Source of the DNA: Anaerolineae bacterium
GTDB taxonomy: Bacteria; Chloroflexota; Anaerolineae; Aggregatilineales; UBA2796
Direction of reading: 5' to 3'
DNA: 5,489 nucleotides
Assembly (NCBI GenBank): GCA_020851855.1
Contig: JADZBY010000646.1
Coordinates: 1-5,489, forward strand
Every line of letters begins with the position of its first letter. The first letter of the stretch is position 1. The position numbers and the translations under genes were made by a program. The notes beneath the pieces are model-generated. The model saw only the letters and a list, made by a program, of their open reading frames with translations. It was not told the origin of the DNA and did no database searches. This document shows positions 1 through 5,110 of the stretch, piece after piece.

Positions 1-122
1 AAATCCTCGCGCAGCACGGAGCCGAACAGCGCCAGCTTGCGGATGTGATGCCGCTCGCAGAAATCCGCGATGAGGTCCCTGGGAATGGGGATTTGGATGG
101 TCGGGGCCGTTCGTTCACTCAT
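1..122 (-). CDS. MNT-type nucleotidyltransferase, N-terminal part (partial, runs off left edge)
   Basis: An ATG at 122-120 opens a frame that continues to the window edge, giving 40 complete residues beginning MSERTAPTIQIP. Residues 29-40 read KLALFGSVLRED. This matches the first active-site motif of minimal nucleotidyltransferases (hydrophobic strand, then GS, then an Arg three residues on), as in MntA/COG1669 proteins. The later Asp-x-Asp metal-binding motif would lie outside the window. A Shine-Dalgarno GAGGA (minus strand, 136-132) sits nine bases before the ATG, which supports this start. Many members are antitoxins of HEPN/MNT toxin-antitoxin pairs, where the nucleotidyltransferase adenylylates the HEPN toxin; a partner gene, if any, is not visible. 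The gene lies downstream of the sufT terminator and has its own promoter, so it is probably unrelated to the suf genes. The family call rests on one motif. Confidence 0.65.
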   Translation of the reverse strand, partial: MSERTAPTIQIPIPRDLIADFCERHHIRKLALFGSVLRED

Positions 123-147
123 GCTCGTTCGTCCTCGTACACGCATG

Positions 148-156
148 ATCATACCA
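148..156 (-). promoter_or_regulatory. Extended -10 promoter of the nucleotidyltransferase gene
   Basis: Read on the minus strand, bases 156-148 are TGGTATGAT, an extended -10 element (TGn plus TATGAT, one mismatch to TATAAT). No good -35 box lies 16-18 bases upstream, as expected for extended -10 promoters. Transcription would start near base 141, giving a leader of about 20 bases that contains the GAGGA ribosome site. A short inverted repeat, GCATG-N7-CATGC (143-159), spans the element and could be an operator. Confidence 0.45.
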
Positions 157-191
157 TGCCTGCGCGGCGCGGCGACCCTACGATACCCAAC

Positions 192-242
192 AAAAAGCCC
201 GGCGCGGCGGGCACGCTCTTGCGTGGGTTCGCCGCGCCGGGC
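192..242 (-). terminator. Rho-independent terminator of the sufR-sufT unit
   Basis: Bases 197-209 (GCCCGGCGCGGCG) and 230-242 are perfect reverse complements, a 13-bp all-GC stem. Inside the 20-base loop a second 5-bp stem (212-216 with 221-225) closes a four-base loop. Read on the minus strand, the stem is followed at once by five T residues (plus-strand AAAAA at 192-196). It begins 38 bases after the sufT stop, so it should end transcription coming from the sufR promoter. No T-run follows the stem in the plus direction, so it is oriented for the minus strand only. Confidence 0.9.
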
Positions 243-279
243 CGGATCGCCCTTGTTCGTGGGCAGGAGTCGCCGCGTA

Positions 280-594
280 TTAGTAGAACAGACCCCAATC
301 CTGCGCCGCGCCCTCTTCGATCATCGACGGGTCCCACGGCTCCGGGCTAAATTCCACTGTGGTGGGCACACCGGTCACTTCCTGTACTTTCAGGCGCGCC
401 ATCTCCAGCATCTGCGGCCCGTAGGGGCAGAACGGCGTGGTCAGGATCATCTTCAGGTGCGCCTTGTCCTGTTCGATGGTCAGCTCGCGGATCAGGCCGA
501 GCGCGACCACGTCCAGGCCAATCTCCGGGTCCACTACTTCGCGCAGGGCGTTCATGGCCTCAAGCTCCTGCACGTTGGGGTTGGTGTTCGTCAC
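280..594 (-). CDS. sufT: SufT-type DUF59/MIP18 family Fe-S maturation protein
   Basis: This 104-residue protein belongs to the DUF59 (MIP18/PaaD-like) family of Fe-S cluster assembly or delivery factors. Visible family marks are the opening helix followed by VVDPEIGLDVVALGLI (residues 20-35, with DPE at 22-24), the loop TTPFCPYGPQM (52-62) with conserved Cys56, and the C-terminal EPWDPSMI (85-92). The length is normal for a stand-alone domain. Translation starts at GTG (594-592), with an AGGAGA ribosome site eight bases upstream. The frame stays open back to the sufR stop but has no ATG, GTG or TTG there. It lies 105 bases after sufR on the same strand, probably in one transcript, and ends before a strong terminator. 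Members encoded in suf operons are called SufT and act cytoplasmically in maturing Fe-S proteins. A PaaD-like role is possible, but the neighbourhood argues for SufT. Confidence 0.85.
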   Translation of the reverse strand: MTNTNPNVQELEAMNALREVVDPEIGLDVVALGLIRELTIEQDKAHLKMILTTPFCPYGPQMLEMARLKVQEVTGVPTTVEFSPEPWDPSMIEEGAAQDWGLFY

Positions 595-653
595 GACTGC
601 TGTCTCCTGCTCCAGCGCCTCGGCGCGGCTTTCGAAATCGCTGCCTTCAACTC

Positions 654-673
654 GCCGCCGCTCGGACGGCGGC
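654..673. other. GC-rich hairpin in the sufR-sufT gap
   Basis: GCCGCCG (654-660) and CGGCGGC (667-673) form a perfect 7-bp stem with a six-base loop. No T-run follows on either strand, so it is not an intrinsic terminator. It lies in the 105-base gap between the sufR stop and the sufT start. It could affect mRNA stability or lower sufT expression relative to sufR, or be a chance feature of GC-rich sequence. Confidence 0.4.
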
Positions 674-699
674 CATTCTCGATCAATCCGGCGCGTCTG

Positions 700-1344
700 T
701 CAACCGGCGGTCAGCGCCGGGTCATCGGCCACGCTGAACGTGCACGACTTGTCGCCGTTCAGGACGCACGAGGTGCGCTCCACGTCGCGGCCCAGCACCG
801 ACTGGATGATGGTATGATCGATGCGGCAAACTTCCGGGTGGCGCTGCCCGACGTACACATACGGGCAGTTCAATTCGGCCAGCACCGTGCCCGCGTCTAC
901 ACGGCGCACGGCGGCGCGAAAGCCCTCTTCGCCCAGAATCTCGATCAGCTTGTGCAGCCGCGCCTCAAGCGTGCCGCCCACGTCCTGCGTGCCATAACGC
1001 GCCGCCGTATTCGCGGCCATGCGCTCGATGAGCGCTGCTACCTGGTCGGCGGGCATCGAGGCTTTTAGCTCGTCCAGCAGCCGCTCGGCGAGCACGTGAT
1101 AAGAATTGGGGAAATAGCCCTGCGCCGCTTCGCTCAGGCGGTAGACGTGCCGGGGCCGCCCGACCGACTGCCGTTGCAACTCGACCTGGACCATGCCTTC
1201 CGCCTGGAGAGCGGTCAGGTGATGGCGCACCGAGATCGGGGAAATGCCCAGCTCGGCGGCAAGCGAGGCCACGGTGGCCGCGCCCTGACGCTGGATGCTC
1301 TCCAGCACGGCCATACGGGTGTCGCGCATCGGTAGTTTCACCAC
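700..1344 (-). CDS. sufR: SufR-type Fe-S-binding transcriptional repressor of the suf locus
   Basis: This 214-residue regulator has an N-terminal winged helix-turn-helix of the ArsR/DeoR type. Residues 22-43 (AATVASLAAELGISPISVRHHL) form the helix-turn-helix, and the wing with VGRPRHVYRLSE (61-72) follows. A helical linker leads to a C-terminal segment with Cys160, Cys173, Cys193 and Cys201. The spacing C160-X12-C173-X27-C201 is, as I recall, that of the three cluster-ligating cysteines in mycobacterial and Streptomyces SufR. SufR represses suf genes when it holds a cluster and releases them under Fe-S demand or oxidative stress. The gene is divergent from sufCBD, across a shared operator-like palindrome, which fits autoregulation. 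The start is uncertain: tandem GTG codons at 1344 and 1341 have an AGGA about 12 bases upstream, and an ATG at 1329 would give a 209-residue form beginning MRDTRMAVLES. The helix-turn-helix is intact in every case. Confidence 0.9.
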   Translation of the reverse strand: MVKLPMRDTRMAVLESIQRQGAATVASLAAELGISPISVRHHLTALQAEGMVQVELQRQSVGRPRHVYRLSEAAQGYFPNSYHVLAERLLDELKASMPADQVAALIERMAANTAARYGTQDVGGTLEARLHKLIEILGEEGFRAAVRRVDAGTVLAELNCPYVYVGQRHPEVCRIDHTIIQSVLGRDVERTSCVLNGDKSCTFSVADDPALTAG

Positions 1345-1375
1345 GGTTGATCTTTATCCTGCCCTTCTGGGCCGG

Positions 1376-1404
1376 ATTGTAGTCCAATCGCCTGCAAATG
1401 TCAA
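1376..1404 (-). promoter_or_regulatory. sufR-sufT promoter (sigma-70 type)
   Basis: On the minus strand TTGACA (1404-1399) is a perfect -35 box. A 17-base spacer and TACAAT (1381-1376) follow, a -10 box with one mismatch. Transcription should begin near base 1369, giving a leader of about 25 bases before the GTG start of sufR. The -35 box lies within the left arm of the 1396-1437 inverted repeat. Confidence 0.8.
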
Positions 1405-1437
1405 TAATTATGATTAATATCTATTTTATTGACACTT
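1396..1437. promoter_or_regulatory. Inverted-repeat operator shared by the divergent suf promoters (probable SufR site)
   Basis: The arms TGTCAATAA (1399-1407) and TTATTGACA (1426-1434) are perfect reverse complements. Extending outward by three bases, 11 of 12 positions match (AAATGTCAATAA against AAGTGTCAATAA). The 18-base spacer is almost entirely A/T and contains ATTAAT. Each arm contains the -35 box of one of the two divergent promoters, so a protein bound across the repeat would block both. Six of the nine matched bases are explained simply by two mirrored TTGACA boxes; the TTA extension inward and the partial match outward are the extra signal. Assignment to SufR is inferred from position. 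Confidence 0.6.
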
Positions 1438-1457
1438 TGTGCCGGGTTTGGTATACT
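1429..1457 (+). promoter_or_regulatory. sufCBD promoter (sigma-70 type)
   Basis: TTGACA (1429-1434) is a perfect -35 box. It is separated by exactly 17 bases from TATACT (1452-1457), a -10 box with one mismatch. The A/T-rich stretch just upstream (about 1403-1428) could act as an UP element shared with the divergent sufR promoter. Transcription should begin near 1464, leaving a leader of about 64 bases before sufC. This rules out translation of sufC from possible starts further upstream, such as the one at 1429, because they lie within or before the promoter. Confidence 0.88.
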
Positions 1458-1501
1458 CCCGACGAGATATTCTGCACCGAATCTACGTCCCAAACTTCAC
1501 C

Positions 1502-1520
1502 ATTTGCTGAGGAGGCAAAT
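1502..1520 (+). promoter_or_regulatory. sufC ribosome binding site displayed in a hairpin loop
   Basis: ATTTGC (1502-1507) and GCAAAT (1515-1520) form a perfect 6-bp stem around the seven-base loop TGAGGAG. The AGGAGG Shine-Dalgarno sequence (1510-1515) therefore lies in the loop, with its last G in the stem. The gap from AGGAGG to the sufC ATG is 12 bases, longer than usual. A second weak stem, CCAT (1521-1524) with ATGG (1528-1531), would cover the start codon. The arrangement could tune translation initiation, but may have no regulatory effect. Confidence 0.5.
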
Positions 1521-1527
1521 CCATCCG

Positions 1528-2304
1528 ATGGGTGCTGTTCTGGAAATCCGTAATCTGCACGCCAGTGTTGAGGGCAAGCCCATCCTGAAGGGCGTCAACC
1601 TGACGGTGAAACAAGGCGAAGTGCACGCATTGATGGGCCGCAACGGCTCTGGCAAGAGCACGCTGGCCTACGCGATCATGGGCCACCCGCTGTACACCAT
1701 CGAAGAGGGCCAGGTCATCTTTGACGGCCAGGATGTGCTGGAATTGGAGCCGGACGAGCGCAGCCGGCTGGGCCTGTTCCTCGCCTTCCAGTATCCGACC
1801 GTCGTGCCGGGCGTGACGGTGGCCAATTTCCTGCGCGCGGCGATCAATGCCCGGCGCAAGGACGTGAATCCCGACGACAAGGGCATCAGCATCCCGGAGT
1901 TCCGCAAGCTCTTGACCGGCAAGATGAACTTCCTGAAGGTAGACAACAGCTTTGCGGCGCGTTACCTGAACGAGGGCTTTTCCGGCGGCGAGAAGAAGCG
2001 CGCCGAAATCCTTCAGATGGCCGTATTGGAGCCGAAGATCGCCATCCTGGACGAAACCGACTCCGGCCTGGACATCGACGCGCTGCGCGTGGTGGCCGAC
2101 GGCGTGAACTCGCTCATCGGGCCTGACCTCGGCGTGCTGGTGATCACGCACTACGAGCAGTTCCTGAACTACATCCGGCCTCAATTTGTGCACATCATGT
2201 TCGATGGCCGGATCGTAGAAGAGGGCGGCTTTGATCTGGCCGAGAAAATCCAGGCGCAGGGCTACGACTGGGTGGCGGAGAAGTACGCCACGGTCGAGCG
2301 CTAA
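1528..2304 (+). CDS. sufC: SufC, ABC-type ATPase of the SufBCD Fe-S scaffold complex
   Basis: This 258-residue cytoplasmic ATPase powers conformational change in the SufBCD scaffold during Fe-S cluster assembly; it is not a transporter. ABC motifs in order are Walker A GRNGSGKST (37-45), the Q-loop FQYP with Gln88, the signature FSGGEKKR (151-158), Walker B IAILDE (171-176) with Glu176, the D-loop SGLD (179-182) and the H-loop His208. The signature and the ETDSGLDIDAL stretch are typical of SufC, and the length is that of the family. The ATG at 1528 is chosen because AGGAGG precedes it and because the sequence MGAVLEIRNLHASV starts exactly where SufC proteins start. The frame extends 33 codons further upstream, but that stretch overlaps the promoter. 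sufB begins 59 bases after the stop, so the two are cotranscribed. The gap contains a minor 5-bp hairpin (2328-2340) and no terminator. Confidence 0.97.
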   Translation: MGAVLEIRNLHASVEGKPILKGVNLTVKQGEVHALMGRNGSGKSTLAYAIMGHPLYTIEEGQVIFDGQDVLELEPDERSRLGLFLAFQYPTVVPGVTVANFLRAAINARRKDVNPDDKGISIPEFRKLLTGKMNFLKVDNSFAARYLNEGFSGGEKKRAEILQMAVLEPKIAILDETDSGLDIDALRVVADGVNSLIGPDLGVLVITHYEQFLNYIRPQFVHIMFDGRIVEEGGFDLAEKIQAQGYDWVAEKYATVER

Positions 2305-2363
2305 AAGCCCTGCCTGCCCTACTCACAGTCCGCGACGGACGAGCGTTCATGAGGGATCAGGAC

Positions 2364-5018
2364 ATGACGGAATCCGATCAGAACCGGCAACTTGCCGCGA
2401 TCAAAGAGAACTACGAAGAGAAGTACGGCTTCCACGTCGAGGACTCGAACTATACGTTCAGGAGTCGCAAGGGCCTGGATGCCGAGGTGGTAGCCGAGAT
2501 CAGCGCGCTGAAGGGCGAGCCGCAGTGGATGCACGATTTCCGCCTGAAGGCGCTGGACATCTTCCAGAAGAAGCCCATGCCGCAGTGGGGCGGCGGCGGC
2601 TTGCTGAACACCATCGACTTCAACGACATCTACTACTACGTGCGCGCCACCGACCGCACCATGCGCGACTGGGACGATGTGCCGGAGAACATCAAGTACA
2701 CCTTTGACCGGCTGGGCATCCCGGAAGCCGAGCAGAAATTCCTGGCCGGCGCGGGCGCGCAGTTCGAGTCCGAGGTGGTCTACCACTCCATCCAGAAGGA
2801 CCTCGAAGCGAAGGGCGTGATCTTCGTCGATACGGATACGGCGCTGCGTGAACACCCGGACCTGTTCAAGCAGTATTGGGCGACGGTCATCCCGCCGACG
2901 GATAACAAGTTCGCGGCGCTGAACAGCGCGGTGTGGTCAGGCGGCTCGTTCATCTACGTGCCGAAGGGCGTGCACGTCGAGATGCCGCTTCAGGCGTATT
3001 TCCGCATCAACACGGCAAACATGGGTCAGTTCGAGCGCACCTTGATCATCGTGGACGAGGGCGCATCGGTGCATTACGTAGAGGGGTGCACCGCGCCGAC
3101 CTATAGTTCTGATAGTCTCCATAGCGCTGTCGTGGAGATTATCGTCAAGAAGGGGGCGCGCTGCCGCTACACGACCATCCAGAACTGGAGTCCGAACGTC
3201 TACAATCTCGTCACCAAGCGCGCGATGGCCTACGAAGGCGCGGTGATGGAATGGGTGGATGCGAATCTGGGCTGTCTGGAAGAAGGCTCGACGGTAACCA
3301 CGCCTGAAGGCATCAAGCCCATCGAACAGGTCGAAGTTGGCGACCAGGTGCTGTCATACGACGAGAGCGCCGGGCAGTTTGTTTTCCGCGCGGTGAACGC
3401 CAAGCGCTTTTCTGGCTACCAGCCAGTGCATACCGTCTCGGTGGGCGAGCGCAAACTCCGCGTGACGGCCAATCACCCGTTTTATTCGTATGTGTACGAT
3501 CCGGAGCGCCCGAAGAAGTTGGGCCGCTACCGTCTGGGCTATGTGCGTGCCGACCAGCTCAAAGAAGCTATCATCCCGCGCACATCACTGGACTATGGGC
3601 GTCCACATCGCCTGACTCTGCCCGGACTGAGCACATCGTTTGAGTCGTACAACCAGTACGCCTCGGATTTGACTATGACACGCAGCCGGCCATCCAAACT
3701 GGCGCAGATGGAGACTACCACCGACGACCTTATGTGGCTGTTCGGCTACTGGGTGGGCGATGGAAACGTCGACGTGAAGATGGGACAGACGGAAGGCGTC
3801 ATCCGCTGGGCGAAAGTTGGCTTCTCGTCGCCTGTCAATGACCGCGCGCGCAGCCACCTGATGCAGACGATGACCACTGTCATCGACGCCGAGCCGACGG
3901 TACGCGCGGATGGCGTGCATCTGGCATGGAATAGCAAAGAACTAGCCGAATTCTTCGCCTTGAATGGCTTCACTGGCAAGGCAAGTACCAAGCGCGTACC
4001 CGAATGGGCGTGGTCCGTGCCCGAATCGCAGCGACTGGCCTTCGTCGCTGGCTATCTTGATGCCGACGGTGCGCTTGTGGAAAGCAAGCGCCGTTTCAGC
4101 CTGAAATCAAGCAATCGTGCCCTGCTTGGAGACGTAGCATCGCTGCTGGTAACACTGGGCGTCAGCTCTCGCTTGTATACAGAATTCGACCAACCACGTC
4201 AGGTGGTGATCGCTGGAAACGTCACGACGGCACATGGAGCGTACCGGCTGGAGTTTCCGATCGACCCTCGCCTGCTGCCTTTCGTGAGCAAGTCGCTCCG
4301 CGACAAAGCGACAAATTGTACACCGCCGAAGATGAAAATGAATCGCGCGGTGGGTCGTTCGACCATCGATCTGAGTGACAACGTAGAGATCGCCAACGTC
4401 GAGGTGTCCGCGCCGACGGCGGAAGGTGTGCCGACTTGGGATATCGAGGTCGAGGGCACGGGCAATTTCGTATCGCAGGGCTTCATTGTGCACAACTCAA
4501 AGCTCACCATGAAGTACCCCGCCGTCTATCTGATGGAGCCGGGCGCGCACGGTGAGGTGCTGTCTATCGCCTTTGCCGGCAAGGGCCAGCACCAGGACGC
4601 GGGCGGCAAAATCATCCACGTCGCGCCGAACACGTCCAGCCAGATCATCAGCAAGTCGATCAGTATGCACGGCGGGCGGTCCAGCTACCGTGGGCTGCTC
4701 AAGGTGCACGAGGGCGCGACCGGCGCGAAGTCGAATGTGGTGTGCGACGCGCTGCTCATGGACCCGGAGAGCCGCACCGATACGTATCCGTACATCGAGA
4801 TTGACGAGAAAGACGTGACCATCGGCCACGAGGCATCGGTGAGCAAGATCAACGAGGATCAGCTCTTTTACCTGATGTCGCGCGGCATCAACGAGGACCA
4901 GGCCAACGCCATGATCGTCAACGGCTTCATCGAGCCGATTGCCAAAGAATTGCCTGCCGAGTACAGCATCGAGCTGTACCGCCTTGTGCAGTTGCAGATG
5001 GAAGGCTCGGTCGGCTGA
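2364..5018 (+). CDS. sufB: SufB, Fe-S cluster scaffold protein, precursor interrupted by an intein
   Basis: SufB is the scaffold subunit that receives sulfur and assembles the nascent cluster with SufC and SufD. The precursor is 884 residues: N-extein 1-303, intein 304-711 and C-extein 712-884, giving a mature protein of 476 residues, normal for SufB. N-extein marks include KYGFHVED, the family block around YYYVRATDR, and YVEGCTAP, whose Cys242 corresponds to E. coli Cys254. The C-extein continues with SKLTMKYPAVYL, then NVVCDALL, whose Cys (codon 4743-4745, mature residue 386) corresponds to E. coli Cys405, and GHEAS, whose Glu matches Glu434. E. coli Glu432 is replaced by Gly here. It ends in the family-typical EGSVG. 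I prefer the ATG at 2364 because GAGGGA lies seven bases upstream; the ATG at 2349 would add five residues. sufB lies between sufC and sufD in one operon. Confidence 0.96.
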   Translation: MTESDQNRQLAAIKENYEEKYGFHVEDSNYTFRSRKGLDAEVVAEISALKGEPQWMHDFRLKALDIFQKKPMPQWGGGGLLNTIDFNDIYYYVRATDRTMRDWDDVPENIKYTFDRLGIPEAEQKFLAGAGAQFESEVVYHSIQKDLEAKGVIFVDTDTALREHPDLFKQYWATVIPPTDNKFAALNSAVWSGGSFIYVPKGVHVEMPLQAYFRINTANMGQFERTLIIVDEGASVHYVEGCTAPTYSSDSLHSAVVEIIVKKGARCRYTTIQNWSPNVYNLVTKRAMAYEGAVMEWVDANLGCLEEGSTVTTPEGIKPIEQVEVGDQVLSYDESAGQFVFRAVNAKRFSGYQPVHTVSVGERKLRVTANHPFYSYVYDPERPKKLGRYRLGYVRADQLKEAIIPRTSLDYGRPHRLTLPGLSTSFESYNQYASDLTMTRSRPSKLAQMETTTDDLMWLFGYWVGDGNVDVKMGQTEGVIRWAKVGFSSPVNDRARSHLMQTMTTVIDAEPTVRADGVHLAWNSKELAEFFALNGFTGKASTKRVPEWAWSVPESQRLAFVAGYLDADGALVESKRRFSLKSSNRALLGDVASLLVTLGVSSRLYTEFDQPRQVVIAGNVTTAHGAYRLEFPIDPRLLPFVSKSLRDKATNCTPPKMKMNRAVGRSTIDLSDNVEIANVEVSAPTAEGVPTWDIEVEGTGNFVSQGFIVHNSKLTMKYPAVYLMEPGAHGEVLSIAFAGKGQHQDAGGKIIHVAPNTSSQIISKSISMHGGRSSYRGLLKVHEGATGAKSNVVCDALLMDPESRTDTYPYIEIDEKDVTIGHEASVSKINEDQLFYLMSRGINEDQANAMIVNGFIEPIAKELPAEYSIELYRLVQLQMEGSVG
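3273..4496 (+). mobile_element. Intein with LAGLIDADG homing endonuclease, inserted in SufB
   Basis: This 408-residue in-frame insertion begins at Cys1 (CLEEGSTV, block A) and ends GFIVHN (block G, His407-Asn408), followed by Ser as the first C-extein residue. Removing it joins ANLG to SKLTMKYP, restoring an uninterrupted SufB motif. Block B is RVTANHPFYSY (63-73), with the Thr-x-x-His pair Thr65 and His68. Block F is TWDIEVEGTGNFV (388-400); Gly397 sits where many inteins have His. Two dodecapeptide motifs, LFGYWVGDG (156-164) and FVAGYLDADG (257-266), carry the catalytic acids Asp163 and Asp265, about 100 residues apart as in single-chain LAGLIDADG enzymes. Both activities look intact: self-splicing, and cleavage of intein-free sufB alleles for homing. 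Sampled 60-base lines of the endonuclease part are about 52-57% GC against 60-72% in sampled extein lines, consistent with horizontal arrival. The only cysteines are Cys1 and Cys349. Confidence 0.95.
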
Positions 5019-5022
5019 GAAT

Positions 5023-5064
5023 CGCCCCCCGACCCCTTTCATTTACCGAGAGGGGCCGGGGGCG
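5023..5064. repeat. Long GC-rich hairpin in the sufB-sufD gap, possible dispersed repeat
   Basis: Five bases after the sufB stop, bases 5023-5040 fold back on 5048-5064. The outer stem is 7 bp (CGCCCCC with GGGGGCG). A one-base bulge and one A/C mismatch follow, and then an inner stem of CCCCTTTC with GAGAGGGG closed by a seven-base loop. No T-run follows directly; a TTTT occurs about ten bases later (5074-5077), too far for a classic terminator. The form (C-rich arm, short A/T loop, G-rich arm ending in a GAGGG tail) resembles dispersed palindromic repeats in intergenic gaps of Chloroflexota and cyanobacterial genomes. It could also slow decay of the sufCB message or reduce read-through into sufD. 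Only one copy is in the window, so repeat status is inferred. Confidence 0.6.
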
Positions 5065-5110
5065 AGGGTCCCATTTTCCAACAGAATCACACCCGGAGAG
5101 TGTTCGAAAC

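Noticed and set aside
595..702. Possible SufR-SufT fusion: the 35 codons between the sufR TGA and the sufT GTG are open and in the same frame
   Set aside because: Read-through or a broken fusion was considered. A stop-free stretch of 105 GC-rich bases in a matching frame is likely by chance, the linker has no domain, and sufT has a good ribosome site and GTG of its own.
70..1068. A 332-codon plus-strand open frame covering the sufT and sufR region
   Set aside because: It is antisense to two genes with clear family motifs, and its translation shows no recognisable domain. Long antisense frames are common in GC-rich DNA.
1429..1527. N-terminal extension of sufC by 33 codons
   Set aside because: The extension overlaps the -35/-10 promoter and the leader, has no ribosome site, and does not resemble SufC. 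The ATG at 1528 follows AGGAGG and fits the family start.
4497..5042. A 181-codon minus-strand open frame opposite the SufB C-extein
   Set aside because: It mirrors the codon pattern of sufB, shows no family motif and no ribosome site, and is a shadow of the real gene.
5023..5077. Intrinsic terminator after sufB
   Set aside because: The hairpin is strong, but it has no T-run directly after the stem; the TTTT is about ten bases away. sufD follows in the same direction without a clear promoter.
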